A stretch of DNA of 64,000 bases from Paenibacillus sp. OV219 (GTDB lineage Bacteria; Bacillota; Bacilli; Paenibacillales; Paenibacillaceae), in contig NZ_FOCJ01000003.1 of the NCBI RefSeq assembly GCF_900110075.1, positions 62,001-126,000 of the forward strand, in the 5' to 3' direction. The notes under the pieces are model-generated. The model searched no databases and was not told the DNA's origin. It saw only the letters and a list, made by a program, of their open reading frames with translations. Both the position numbers and the translations under genes were made by a program. Positions 34,232 through 43,306 of this stretch are shown in pieces; the first letter of the stretch is position 1, and each line of letters begins with the position of its first letter.

Positions 34232-35965
34232 ATGTCTTCCTTTCTTCAAATCAAAATATATCGCGGTAAATTCATTGCCTACATGGTGTTTGTCGTATGT
34301 ATCGGCCTCGCGCTCGGAGCGATCACCTGTGCGGTGCTGCTTGACCAATGGGTGCAGAATTCCCGGAACGAGGCAAGCGGCGCGTTCACAAGGGTGGAGA
34401 ATACGCTTCAGAACGATTCCGAACGGATAGAAGCATTCATGCAGCGGGTCTATTCGAATAGCGGGCTAATCGCGGATGTTCAGTATTTCCTCGGAAACAG
34501 TGCAGAAGGGTATTTGACGAGCAGGCTTCATGACAGCCACTATAACCGGCCGCTTCTCTCGTTTCCCGAGGATCTGAAGTCCTTCCTGAGCAATGGCGGA
34601 CATGGCGATATTACGCAGGTAAGCCTGCATACCAGCTTCAAGGGCAATGTGGTGCAGTTCGACACCAACGGGAATACGAAGTTTCTATTCAATCTGCCCA
34701 ATGCGAGTACGGTATTTCGAGAGACAATTGGGGAAGGCTTCTTCTATCGCAAGAAGCTGTCGGACCCGAAGCAAATCTCTCGCCAACTAGGCGAGTTCCG
34801 ATTTCTGGTCAGCAGTGAGCGCATCTTCAAGACGCTGCAGAATTACCGGCTAAGCAATGCTGGCGCCGTTACTCCATCCGGCGAGGTGTATCTGATTGCC
34901 GGCAGTGATGGCAAGGCGGAGGAGCTGATTAGTCGAGCGGCGGCGGATGAACGCGACCACGGCTTCCTACGGACTGGACTTCTGGATCGTGCGTATTTTG
35001 TCACTTTTCAATCCACCCAGTTCGATTACAAGTTCGTCAGTATGATAGATATGGCAGCGCTTGTCCGCCAGAAAGCAAGCGTGCTGCTCATCGTATTCCT
35101 TATCGTGCTGGCTGCGATGATTAGCGTTCTGCTGCTCATCGTATACAATCTGCGTGAGGACGCGAATTTCCTGCGGCGCATTATTAATTCCATCGGCCGC
35201 GCCAAGACTGCGGACTTCGCACCTATCAATCCGGCTCGCTACCGGAGGAACGAATACGGCATGATTGCCAGGGAACTGGACGATATGATTCATCAGCTCG
35301 ACAAGCATATTCGTACGAACTATCTGCTGAAGCTGAAGCAGCAGGAGACGGAGATGAAGGCGCTTCAGCACCAGATTAATCCGCATTTTTTGTATAATAC
35401 GCTTGAAGTGATCAGGTCGTTTGCGCTTGGCAGCCACGATGAAGGTACATCCGATGCGATTGCAACATTAGGCGGGCTGTACCGCGATATTGTAAAATAC
35501 GAGAATATCATTCCACTTGGCAGCGAGCTGGGCTTGCTCCAAAAGTACTTAAAAATTATGGAATTCAAATATCCGGACCGGTTCTATTATCAGTACAACG
35601 TAGACGAAGCCTTGCTCACACTGCCTACGGTGAAGTTCTGGATGCAGCCGCTGGCAGAAAACTTCTTCATTCATGGCTTCAACCAGGCGAACGAGTTCAA
35701 TCTGCTTGTCGTGAACGGCTGGGAGGAAGAGGAGCATTTCGTGCTCGAAATCGTGGATAACGGCAACTGGATTTCCGAAGAGCGCTTGGCTGAGATTAGG
35801 AACAATCTAGCTAGAGGCGACGATGCCACAACAGACAGCATTGGGCTGCGAAACGTGTATACCCGCCTTCACTTCTTCTATGGGGAAGGCTTCCACATGC
35901 ATATCGATAACAACGAAGAAGCTGGCATCAAAATTACCGTAATCCTGCCAAAGGAGGCTGCTTGA
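34232..35965 (+). CDS. YesM-type sensor histidine kinase
   Basis: A 577-residue membrane kinase. One helix lies at about 12-35, a large extracellular sensor domain follows, and a second helix lies at about 280-305 before a coiled linker. The kinase core has HQINPHFLYNTLEVIRS, with H385 as the expected phosphoacceptor. The C-terminal ATPase domain carries NFFIHGFN (N box) and IVDNG and DSIGLRNVYTRL (G boxes). Such kinases sense a sugar or its binding protein and drive the AraC-type regulator that follows after one base. Confidence 0.9.
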   Translation: MSSFLQIKIYRGKFIAYMVFVVCIGLALGAITCAVLLDQWVQNSRNEASGAFTRVENTLQNDSERIEAFMQRVYSNSGLIADVQYFLGNSAEGYLTSRLHDSHYNRPLLSFPEDLKSFLSNGGHGDITQVSLHTSFKGNVVQFDTNGNTKFLFNLPNASTVFRETIGEGFFYRKKLSDPKQISRQLGEFRFLVSSERIFKTLQNYRLSNAGAVTPSGEVYLIAGSDGKAEELISRAAADERDHGFLRTGLLDRAYFVTFQSTQFDYKFVSMIDMAALVRQKASVLLIVFLIVLAAMISVLLLIVYNLREDANFLRRIINSIGRAKTADFAPINPARYRRNEYGMIARELDDMIHQLDKHIRTNYLLKLKQQETEMKALQHQINPHFLYNTLEVIRSFALGSHDEGTSDAIATLGGLYRDIVKYENIIPLGSELGLLQKYLKIMEFKYPDRFYYQYNVDEALLTLPTVKFWMQPLAENFFIHGFNQANEFNLLVVNGWEEEEHFVLEIVDNGNWISEERLAEIRNNLARGDDATTDSIGLRNVYTRLHFFYGEGFHMHIDNNEEAGIKITVILPKEAA

Positions 35966-35966
35966 G

Positions 35967-36728
35967 ATGTATAAGCTGCTAATTGTAGATGATGAGCCGC
36001 AAATTTTGGAGGGCATGAAACGAACGCTGGATTGGGCAAAATACGGCTTTGACCGTATAGAGACGAGTGAATCATACGAAGGTGCAATTACGAAGGCGGT
36101 GGAATTTATGCCGGATCTCGCCATCTTCGACGTATGCATTGGCAAGCAGCGCGGCTATGACGCCATTCATAAGCTCAATGAGCTTCGCCTTCAATCGAAC
36201 TATATTATTATGAGTGGCTATGGCGAATTTCAGTATGCGCTGGAGGCGCTCCGCTGCGGCGCGAAGGATTATCTTCTCAAGCCTGTGGACCGCTCAAAGC
36301 TGCAGAGTATCGTGGAGAAAATCATCGTCGAGGATTTGCACGGAACGGTGGAAGGTGCAGAGCGGGATGACCTGGACAAGGACCCGGTGCTCGGCGTGCG
36401 TTATGATAGCCTGTCCAAGCTGACGAATCGCATCCTGCTCATGGTCAAGGCGGAGTATGCTCAAAACATCAATTTGAAATCGGTTGCAGAACGGTTCCGC
36501 ATGAACGGCACCTACTTGGGACAGCTGTTTCTCAAGGAGACGCAGATGAAGTTCTCGGAGTATCTGATGGCTTACCGGATGCAGCGTGCCAAGGAACGGA
36601 TTCAGTCGACCGATGAGAAAATCGTCAGTGTAGCGCTTTCCGTCGGCTATCCGAACCTGAACTACTTCTATTCCCATTTCCATGCGTACTTCGACAAATC
36701 ACCCTCGGACTTGCGGAGAAAGGAATAG
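35967..36728 (+). CDS. YesN-type response regulator (receiver plus AraC HTH)
   Basis: A 253-residue regulator, shorter than most YesN proteins (often over 350) because there is little linker. The receiver domain (1-120) has the acidic pair IVDDEP, phosphoacceptor Asp in LAIFDVCIG and Lys in YLLKPVD. The C-terminal AraC domain has two HTH parts: AERFRMNGTYLGQLFLKET and ALSVGYPNLNYFYSHFHAYF. It is coupled to the kinase gene and lies between two binding-protein genes, so it should activate this sugar locus. Confidence 0.9.
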   Translation: MYKLLIVDDEPQILEGMKRTLDWAKYGFDRIETSESYEGAITKAVEFMPDLAIFDVCIGKQRGYDAIHKLNELRLQSNYIIMSGYGEFQYALEALRCGAKDYLLKPVDRSKLQSIVEKIIVEDLHGTVEGAERDDLDKDPVLGVRYDSLSKLTNRILLMVKAEYAQNINLKSVAERFRMNGTYLGQLFLKETQMKFSEYLMAYRMQRAKERIQSTDEKIVSVALSVGYPNLNYFYSHFHAYFDKSPSDLRRKE

Positions 36729-36734
36729 CTTGTA

Positions 36735-38288
36735 ATGCTACAACATCAACGGCTACGGCTATGGATTCGGCCAAGGCAGAGCATAAGACGTTCCGCAATT
36801 TGCTTCATACTTGCAGCGATGTTGATACTGCCGCTTACAGGCTGCTTCTCCTCAACCGGCAGTGGTGAGACGGCTGCGCCGACCGGCAATACGGTGAATT
36901 TGATCTACTACACAATCGGCGATCCCGACAAGGATTTGAAGCTGGTCAATGAGAAGATCAACGAGGTGCTGGCGGAGAAGATCGGCGTAACCATCACGTA
37001 TATCAAAGTGGGCTGGCAGGAGTATGAGGACCGGCTGAATACGCTGGTGTCGGCGGGGACACCTTTTGATATCGCTTTTGCGCCGGAGTATGCTACGTTC
37101 GCGCAGCGAGGGGCATGGCTGAAGCTGAACGATTACTTGCCCAATATCGGCAAGGGGATGTATGACGCTATCGACCCGATCTTCTGGAAGGGCGTGCAGC
37201 TGGATGATGGCGGCATCTACGGTGTGCCAACCAACAAGGAATTTGCCGTGCGTGATCAGTGGATGTACCCGGATGCGCTAGTGAAGAAGTACAAGGTTGA
37301 TATCAAAAAGTATAAGACGCTCGCTTCGCTTGAGCCGCTACTCCAAATGATCAAGGAGAAGGAGCCAGCTTATCAGCCGATGGAACTGGATAAGGACTCT
37401 CAGAACTTCTTCGCCATAGACGGCTATCAGTATGTGTCGGAGAAATATCTACCGCTTATGATTCGGGCGCTCGATCCGAAGTCGCCTGTCGTGAACATCT
37501 TTGAAACGGAAGAAGCTCGGAAGGTGCTCGATATCCTTCGGCGCTACTATGTCAAGGGCTACATCAATGAGGATGCGGCTTTGCGCGATAGCCAAGGGTT
37601 GAAGCGGGGCGAGCTCGTCTTCTGGAAAGCGGCAGGCGGCGGACCGCTGTCGGATAACAGCTGGAGCAAGGACCGCGGCTACAAGCTGGTCGCGAATCCA
37701 GTCACTCCCGCGCTCATTACGACGGAGTCCGTCCGCGGCGGGGTGATGGCAGTGAGTGCGGATACGAAGCATCCGGTCGAGAGCGTCAAGTTTCTTAATC
37801 TGCTGAACACCGACCCGGAAGTACGCAACCTGTTCAACTTTGGCATTGAAGGCGTGCACTATACGCTCGACAGCAACGGTCAAGTCGTGCCGAAGCCTCC
37901 TAAAGACAAGGACGGCAAGCCCATTCCGGATGCTCCGCCCACTTATAGCAGCGTACAGTACACGCAAGGAAACTGGTTCATTCTGAAGACGATGGGCGGC
38001 GAGTTCCCTGATCCGCTCGACAAGTGGGACCAGTTCCGCGCAGGCAACAAGGAGGCTGTTAATTCGAGCACCGTAGGCTTTACGCCGGAGTTGTCCATAA
38101 TGTCTGCGCAGATACAGAACATCCAGATGGTGTGGGAGAAATATTTTCCGAGCCTGATGACAGGCAGTGTGGATGTAGATACGGAGCTGCCGAAGTTCAA
38201 TGAGGAGCTTAGGCAGGCGGGCATTAACGAGGTGCGGGCGGAAGTACAGAAGCAGCTCGACGCCTGGCGGGCGGCTCATCCAAGCTGA
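36735..38288 (+). CDS. Second extracellular solute-binding lipoprotein
   Basis: A 517-residue lipoprotein with an Arg-rich N-terminus, one hydrophobic segment and the lipobox LTGC (Cys37). The binding domain is of the same family as the protein at 32560 (YYTIGDPDKDLKLVNEKI; LNTDPEVRNLFNFG). It lies six bases after the AraC-type regulator, apart from the permeases. It could deliver a second ligand to the same permeases, or present ligand to the YesM-type kinase. No permease gene accompanies it. Confidence 0.88.
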   Translation: MLQHQRLRLWIRPRQSIRRSAICFILAAMLILPLTGCFSSTGSGETAAPTGNTVNLIYYTIGDPDKDLKLVNEKINEVLAEKIGVTITYIKVGWQEYEDRLNTLVSAGTPFDIAFAPEYATFAQRGAWLKLNDYLPNIGKGMYDAIDPIFWKGVQLDDGGIYGVPTNKEFAVRDQWMYPDALVKKYKVDIKKYKTLASLEPLLQMIKEKEPAYQPMELDKDSQNFFAIDGYQYVSEKYLPLMIRALDPKSPVVNIFETEEARKVLDILRRYYVKGYINEDAALRDSQGLKRGELVFWKAAGGGPLSDNSWSKDRGYKLVANPVTPALITTESVRGGVMAVSADTKHPVESVKFLNLLNTDPEVRNLFNFGIEGVHYTLDSNGQVVPKPPKDKDGKPIPDAPPTYSSVQYTQGNWFILKTMGGEFPDPLDKWDQFRAGNKEAVNSSTVGFTPELSIMSAQIQNIQMVWEKYFPSLMTGSVDVDTELPKFNEELRQAGINEVRAEVQKQLDAWRAAHPS

Positions 38289-38381
38289 CGAGAAATAGGA
38301 AGTAACTGGTATGGAAATATATGTGACCGGATAACCTAACATGCGACGCTAAAGAAACATGATGGGAAGGAGGGGCTGCAT

Positions 38382-38741
38382 ATGAACCAGGCTCTTTACG
38401 ATAAGTTCGGCGGGGAAGATACGATCGGCAAGGTGGTCGATTACTTCTATGAGCTAGTTCTCGCCGATAATACGGTCAATCATTTCTTCAAGAACACGGA
38501 CATGGAGAAGCAGCGCAAGCATCAAACGAAATTCATCAGTTTCGCATTAGGGGGTCCCAATCAATATACCGGGCAGTCGATGGCGAAGGCGCATGCAGGC
38601 ATGAATTTGCAGGATGAGCACTTTAATGCGATTGCCAAACACCTGCATGATGCGCTTGCACATTTTGGTGTAAGTGAATCAGATATTGATCAGGTTTTGA
38701 CGCATGTTGCTGCTTTGAAAGATGATATTCTGCATAAGTAA
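38382..38741 (+). CDS. Truncated haemoglobin, group I (GlbN type)
   Basis: A 119-residue haem protein that covers the whole trHbI fold. The N-terminal LYDKFGGEDTIGKVVDYFYE is typical, with Phe-Tyr in the B helix for ligand contact. The proximal His is in KAHAGMNLQDEHF (near 69), followed by the C-terminal FGVSESDIDQVL. It probably binds O2 or NO. AAGGAGGGG stands before the ATG. It is a single gene with its own terminator. Confidence 0.93.
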   Translation: MNQALYDKFGGEDTIGKVVDYFYELVLADNTVNHFFKNTDMEKQRKHQTKFISFALGGPNQYTGQSMAKAHAGMNLQDEHFNAIAKHLHDALAHFGVSESDIDQVLTHVAALKDDILHK

Positions 38742-38751
38742 AAAGAGCGAG

Positions 38752-38776
38752 GGCCATCCGATGAGGATGGCCTTTT
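38752..38776 (+). terminator. Intrinsic terminator
   Basis: GGCCATCC pairs with GGATGGCC around a 5-base loop and is followed by TTTTG. It closes the haemoglobin gene and faces the convergent cupin gene. Confidence 0.85.
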
Positions 38777-38799
38777 GTCATACTCAGTGACGCAAGAAC

Positions 38800-39480
38800 C
38801 TAGTAATAACCCCAATAGTTTCGTTGCTGTGGGTGGTACGGATATTGCTGATACTGCTGATATTGATGATGGTAAGGCACCGCCTGCTGCTGTTGCTGCG
38901 GATATGGATGATGCATATCTTGCTGCCCGGCAAGGTTAACTTTAGGACTGTTACAGTCGGTGTAAGGTCCGATATAGGTGGACGGCTTCACCGGCTCAAC
39001 CGCCTTCTTCCACGTCTCCTCGTTAATGCAGTAGGTATGGGACATGACGTTGGCAGGCGTAAATTTCAGAATGTCGGAGCCTAATATTACCTCAGGCTGA
39101 GGGGCATCGAAGATTGCCAGCAGATGCGTGTGATCCGCTGTCGCGATCTCATAATGCCACCAGCCTTGTGGAATATTCGCGACTTGCCCAGGGGTGATGG
39201 GGAAGTTAAGCAGCTGTTTCGTGAACGGATTCAGCATGGATACCGTTGCTGCACCAGAAATACAATAGACCAACTCGGCAGCGTTCTGATGATAATGCGG
39301 TTCGACCACGTTGCCCGCGCTGAGATAAATGTCGAGGAGCGACGAATTCTCGAGCGAGTTCAGCTGCTGCACGCCAAGCACGTTTATAAAGTTATTGGCA
39401 TCCTTCTTGAATAACGGGCTCTTATTCACGTCAAACGTGTACTGCACAGAAGGTGACGTGTAATCGATATAAGCGGACAT
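38800..39480 (-). CDS. Cupin-domain protein with Gln/Tyr/Pro-rich tail
   Basis: About 226 residues. A cupin barrel (residues 20-140) has the metal-binding first motif EPHYHQNAAELVYCISG and the second motif PQGWWHYEI. The tail (about 180-226) is rich in Gln, Tyr, His and Pro with repeated Q-Q-Y and Y-H blocks. Such sticky tails are common on spore-surface proteins, so an outer spore-layer location is possible but unproven. The upstream ATG at 39498 has no clear binding site; 39480 is slightly better. Confidence 0.75.
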   Translation of the reverse strand: MSAYIDYTSPSVQYTFDVNKSPLFKKDANNFINVLGVQQLNSLENSSLLDIYLSAGNVVEPHYHQNAAELVYCISGAATVSMLNPFTKQLLNFPITPGQVANIPQGWWHYEIATADHTHLLAIFDAPQPEVILGSDILKFTPANVMSHTYCINEETWKKAVEPVKPSTYIGPYTDCNSPKVNLAGQQDMHHPYPQQQQQAVPYHHQYQQYQQYPYHPQQRNYWGYY

Positions 39481-39565
39481 TCTCTGCTTTCGCCTCATTC
39501 CAGTTTAGTTTGAGCCTAGATATAGGCAGTTTATGTGCGCGGTCCCGGTTCGGTGTATTTGTCTA

Positions 39566-39605
39566 GAAAAAGAGAAGAGCCGCCCAGCAGCAGGGCGGCT
39601 CTTCT
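39566..39605 (-). terminator. Intrinsic terminator of the MarR gene
   Basis: AGAAGAGCCGCCC pairs with GGGCGGCTCTTCT around a 7-base loop. Read on the minus strand it is followed by CTTTTTC, so it serves the MarR gene at 39622. Confidence 0.85.
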
Positions 39606-39621
39606 TCGAATTGTTGCATAG

Positions 39622-40077
39622 TTACAGCGTATTATTCGCTCCGATAATTCGGGTCGCGAGTGCAGCGAATTGTGCCTGCTCCGCATTGGATAGTCCTGCA
39701 GCCGTGACAGCAGCGTTCAGCTGGCGTATGATCTCATCGCCTCCACCGTCAATCAGCTTCCGACCGGCGTCCGTGACGCGGACAAGGAAGCCGCGCTTGT
39801 CGGTCGGCGATGGAATACGCTCGACAAGACCGCGTTTAGCTGCACGATCGATTAGGCCGGTGATGCTCGATTTGTCGAGCGCCAGATGCTGGGCGAGCTG
39901 CTGCATGCTCGGCTCTCGGTCGCGCAGTATGCCGAGCAGACGGATTTGGATAATCGACAGGTCAGCCTCTGCGCCAACCCGGCCAAGAATGCCGTGGACA
40001 AGGAACGACAGCTGCGCCAGACTGTCGACTATAGATAAGTCTTCCTGCGAATGAGAAGAGGTAGGGTTCATTAGCAT
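39622..40077 (-). CDS. MarR-family transcriptional regulator
   Basis: A 151-residue winged-helix repressor: ILRDREPSMQQLAQHLALDK, the recognition helix SSITGLIDRAAKRGLVER, and the wing PTDKRGFLVRVT. It is divergent from a quinone-oxidoreductase-like gene. An inverted repeat ATACAAAC-N7-GTTTGTAT overlaps that gene's -10 box, a classical MarR target. It has its own terminator. Confidence 0.92.
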   Translation of the reverse strand: MLMNPTSSHSQEDLSIVDSLAQLSFLVHGILGRVGAEADLSIIQIRLLGILRDREPSMQQLAQHLALDKSSITGLIDRAAKRGLVERIPSPTDKRGFLVRVTDAGRKLIDGGGDEIIRQLNAAVTAAGLSNAEQAQFAALATRIIGANNTL

Positions 40078-40123
40078 TCACTCCGAGCAACAATAATTTT
40101 CCCCCATTATAACACAACAGCTA

Positions 40124-40161
40124 TTGACATAGTATGCGATACAAACTATATTGGTTTGTAT
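40124..40161 (+). promoter_or_regulatory. SigA-type promoter with overlapping MarR operator
   Basis: The -35 TTGACA is at 40124-40129, followed by a 17-bp spacer and the -10 TATATT at 40147-40152. The inverted repeat ATACAAAC (40139-40146) / GTTTGTAT (40154-40161) brackets the -10, so a bound MarR dimer would block RNA polymerase. Confidence 0.8.
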
Positions 40162-40206
40162 AACAAACTAAATAATAACAAGGAAAACATAATGGAGGTT
40201 TGACTT

Positions 40207-41175
40207 ATGATGATTCAAGCAGCAGTAGTACGTTCTTTCGATACAGCACCGAAGTATGAAGCGATCGACATTCCGCAGCCCACTGGGAAGCATGAAGTGG
40301 TAGGCGAAGTTCTGGCAGCTGGCCTGCATATGCGCGTGCGTGCACAGGCCAACGGTTCCCACTATACGAGCACAGATGAATTGCCGCTTATTCCTGGTAT
40401 TGACGGTGTAGGGCGGCTGCCGGGCGGGCAGCTCGTCTACTTCGTTGCCCCGGACACGCCGCTCGGTACATTCGCAGAGCGCACAGTCATTGATGTCCGC
40501 CGCAGCGTGCCGTTGCCCGCAGGGGCAGACCCTATTCTGATCGCGGCTGGGATGAATCCGGCGCTGTCGGCATGGGTCTCGCTTCGGCGCAGGGTGCAAA
40601 TCCAGCCTGGGCAGAAGGTGCTTGTGCTTGGTGCGACCGGCAACTCTGGACAGATGGCGGTCCAGATTGCAAAGCTGCTTGGCGCAAGCGAGGTCATCGG
40701 CGCTGGGCGGGACCAAGCAAGGCTTGAATCGCTGCCTGCGCTTGGGGCGGATAAGATCGTATCGCTTGCGGGCGATCCGGAGGCCGCCGCCGAGAGACTG
40801 GGCGAGGTAGCATCAGAGGTTGATATCGTGCTCGACTATTTATGGGGGAAGCCGGCCGAACTCGCGATGGTTCCATTGCTAACGAAGCGGTCCGACCGGA
40901 GCCAGGCGCTCACCTGGATCCAGATCGGTTCCGTTGCTGGCCAGACAGCCGCGATTCCTTCTGCTGCGCTCAGATCTGCCAACTTCCAGCTGCTCGGCAG
41001 TGGTCAAGGCTCGGTCACGGCAGCGGGGTATCTAGCTGAATTCCCAGCGCTCATGGAGGCGATTGCCGCTGGTAGCATTCGTGTGAATGCGACTTCGTTG
41101 CCGCTTTCCGAGGTGGAGACGGCCTGGCAGGCTACATTAGCTGATTCAAGTCGTCGGATTGTGTTTGTCCCGTAA
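40207..41175 (+). CDS. Zinc-independent alcohol dehydrogenase/quinone oxidoreductase-like (MDR family)
   Basis: A 322-residue medium-chain dehydrogenase/reductase. The N-terminal GroES-like region ends LPLIPGIDGVGRLPGG. The NADPH-binding Rossmann motif is VLVLGATGNSGQMAVQIAKL near residue 140, and a VDIVLDYLWG segment follows. The usual catalytic-zinc Cys/His set is absent, as in quinone oxidoreductases. It is driven by a strong promoter whose -10 lies within the operator of the divergent MarR gene. A role in detoxifying quinones or aldehydes is probable. Confidence 0.87.
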   Translation: MMIQAAVVRSFDTAPKYEAIDIPQPTGKHEVVGEVLAAGLHMRVRAQANGSHYTSTDELPLIPGIDGVGRLPGGQLVYFVAPDTPLGTFAERTVIDVRRSVPLPAGADPILIAAGMNPALSAWVSLRRRVQIQPGQKVLVLGATGNSGQMAVQIAKLLGASEVIGAGRDQARLESLPALGADKIVSLAGDPEAAAERLGEVASEVDIVLDYLWGKPAELAMVPLLTKRSDRSQALTWIQIGSVAGQTAAIPSAALRSANFQLLGSGQGSVTAAGYLAEFPALMEAIAAGSIRVNATSLPLSEVETAWQATLADSSRRIVFVP

Positions 41176-41194
41176 GGGGGAAGCTGTAATCGAA

Positions 41195-41794
41195 TTAATC
41201 CAGATTAAGCACATGCACAGGCCCGTGGTAGTGGATCCGCATCATGATGTGGGCCACTTCCGTGGGCGTTTGCTTCATGCCGGACTCGATCCAGTGCGTC
41301 AAGATGCCGAAATTCGCTGATGTGGTATATGCGAGCAAATATTCCGCAGGCACCAGAAGCTCCTTAATCGCTTGGCGGTTTAACATTTTGCCCCAAATAT
41401 GCTTTGTAATCATAGCCTTTAGGCTGATCGCGAATGCAGGGTCGCCCTTCGGTCCGAGAATGATCTTCAGAAAATCGCCGTTGCGGGCTAATTCTTCAAT
41501 CATACGCAGCATCGCCGGATACGGCTCCTCCTTTACGGCAAACTGCCGCAATTCATAGATATCAACCTGCTGCATGAGCTGATCAACCGCTTCGAGAATT
41601 TCGCTCTTGATCTGGCTCAGCATGTCCTGCGCATCCCGATAATGCAGGTAGAAGGTTCCCCGATTGACATCCGCCCGCGCGGATATATCCGTAACGGTCA
41701 GTCCCTCTATGCCGTTCTCCTCAATAAGATCCATAAGCGCCTTGCGCAGCGCCTGCTTGGTCTTCGCTTGTCTGCGGTCCATTTTATCTGTCAC
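41195..41794 (-). CDS. TetR-family transcriptional regulator
   Basis: About 199 residues. The HTH covers residues 10-55: ALRKALMDLIEENGIEGLTV, then SARADVNRGTFYLHYRDAQD, as in TetR regulators beside YhgE/Pip-type membrane genes. The C-terminal domain is all helical. The start is uncertain: TTG 41806 overlaps the GGAGG site, GTG 41794 has it 12 bases away, and ATG 41782 gives MDRRQAKTK, a common N-terminus. It is divergent from the membrane protein gene at 41985. Confidence 0.87.
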   Translation of the reverse strand: MTDKMDRRQAKTKQALRKALMDLIEENGIEGLTVTDISARADVNRGTFYLHYRDAQDMLSQIKSEILEAVDQLMQQVDIYELRQFAVKEEPYPAMLRMIEELARNGDFLKIILGPKGDPAFAISLKAMITKHIWGKMLNRQAIKELLVPAEYLLAYTTSANFGILTHWIESGMKQTPTEVAHIMMRIHYHGPVHVLNLD

Positions 41795-41984
41795 GCGCGG
41801 AAACAACCTCCATTCGCCAACTAAATTTTCACATTAATGAACAACTCGTTATGCATATGCTGATTAGTTGACATTCCAGCGGCATATTGACGATTGAATT
41901 CCCATATGAACTCATTATAATAAACATAGCGAACGATAATCAACACAATGTCCATTATAGTGATAAGCAAAGGGGAAATGACAT

Positions 41985-43175
41985 ATGGCATTATTCAAGC
42001 AAAAAACAGTATGGATCGGCTTGCTCGCCGTCTTCATCGTATTAGCCGTGTTCGGAGTGGCAATGATGGGGTCGGTACTCGGAGCGAAGCCGAAGGAGTT
42101 GCCTGTTGCTCTCGTTGTAGAGGATAAGGCGGTATCGCTGCCTAACGGAAGCTCGCTGAACGTGGGAGACATGGTGAAAGAGAAGCTGCTCGCCAATGCT
42201 GGTCTGCCCATTGCGTGGCATGTTGTTGCAACGGAAGCCGAGGCACAGCAAGGACTTGATGAGCAGGAGTACTATGGCGCATTCGTGCTGCCAGCCGACC
42301 TGAGTGCTGGTGTGGTTTCGCTAATGTCGGATAAACCGAAGCCGGCAACGGTCCGCATTGTCGCCAATGAGGGCATGAGCGTGCAAGCATCCACCGCGGT
42401 GAAGCAGATGCTCAGCCAAATCGAGCGAGGAATCAGCAGCGAGATGTCGCAGCAGGTGCTTGGTATGGTGAGCCAGCGCTCTGATGTGAATGTAATTTCC
42501 TTGGGCATGGCCAGAGCACTGCTCGTTCCTTTCCAAATCGAAGAGCAGACGGTCCATCCGATCGGCACCAACAATGCGAGTGGTAACGCCCCTGGCATGC
42601 TGACGCAAATTATGTGGATTGGCAGCCTTGTGGTCAGCATTATTCTAATGCTCGCTTCACAGAAGGCGCAGGCATCCGGCGGTCGCCGCTTCGGTGTACT
42701 GCTGACTGGGGCCGCTACTGGTCTTGTATTCGTCGGATTGGCGTCGGGCTACCTCGTGTGGATGTCCAAAGTGTGGTATGGCATGTCGCTCGCGGATGCA
42801 ACCGGAACGTGGTTGGTACTTATGCTCGGAGGCGCAGCATTCTTCCTGCTTCAATCTGCGCTGCTTAGCTGGCTTGGCCTACCTGCAATGCCGGTACTCA
42901 TCCTGCTCATGTTCTTCTCGCTGCCTGTAGTCAATATTGCACCGGAGTTTCTGCCGAAGACGACGCATGATTGGCTGTATGTCTGGACTCCATTCCGATT
43001 CGTGGCGGGAGAGCTGAGAAATTCGATGTATTTTGCCGACGTATCGGTTTCGTCGTCCTCGAATATGACGCTGCTATGGTGCATCGCGGCTGCTAGTCTG
43101 GTTGTTAAGCTGGCTTCTAGCTTCCGCAAGGCGAAAGTGAAAGCGAAAGTCTTAACGAATACCGAATCGGCATAA
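41985..43175 (+). CDS. YhgE/Pip-like ABC-2-type membrane protein (DUF3533-like)
   Basis: A 396-residue membrane protein. One helix lies at about 10-32, then a large extracellular domain of about 170 residues that starts KELPVALVVEDKA and contains YYGAFVLPADLSAG. Five or six helices fill the second half (WIGSLVVSIILMLA onward). This one-plus-five layout is typical of YhgE/Pip and DUF3533 proteins, thought to export substances or act in secretion and phage interaction. It is divergent from the TetR gene, which probably controls it, and is followed by a terminator. Confidence 0.8.
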   Translation: MALFKQKTVWIGLLAVFIVLAVFGVAMMGSVLGAKPKELPVALVVEDKAVSLPNGSSLNVGDMVKEKLLANAGLPIAWHVVATEAEAQQGLDEQEYYGAFVLPADLSAGVVSLMSDKPKPATVRIVANEGMSVQASTAVKQMLSQIERGISSEMSQQVLGMVSQRSDVNVISLGMARALLVPFQIEEQTVHPIGTNNASGNAPGMLTQIMWIGSLVVSIILMLASQKAQASGGRRFGVLLTGAATGLVFVGLASGYLVWMSKVWYGMSLADATGTWLVLMLGGAAFFLLQSALLSWLGLPAMPVLILLMFFSLPVVNIAPEFLPKTTHDWLYVWTPFRFVAGELRNSMYFADVSVSSSSNMTLLWCIAAASLVVKLASSFRKAKVKAKVLTNTESA

Positions 43176-43187
43176 AATATAAATAAG

Positions 43188-43223
43188 ACCCTGTTCTCCC
43201 GGATGTTGGAGGGCAGGGTTTTT
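43188..43223 (+). terminator. Intrinsic terminator
   Basis: ACCCTGTTCTCC pairs with GGAGGGCAGGGT (two mismatches) and is followed by TTTTT. It ends the YhgE-like gene. Confidence 0.75.
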
Positions 43224-43238
43224 GCCATGTTCAGAACG

Positions 43239-43282
43239 TTGACAGAATCGGTTGTCTGTCATATAGTTGTCTAAACAACTAT
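43239..43282 (+). promoter_or_regulatory. SigA-type promoter with overlapping MarR-type operator
   Basis: The -35 TTGACA is at 43239-43244, followed by a 17-bp spacer and the -10 TATAGT at 43262-43267. A 20-bp inverted repeat, ATAGTTGTCTAAACAACTAT (one mismatched pair), at 43263-43282 starts inside the -10. Autorepression of the MarR/MFS operon is expected. Confidence 0.8.
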
Positions 43283-43306
43283 TTAAAGATGAGAGGTTTT
43301 ATTGCG

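Noticed and set aside
37449-38342. Minus-strand frame of 297 codons
   Set aside because: It is antisense to the second binding lipoprotein and has no recognisable features.
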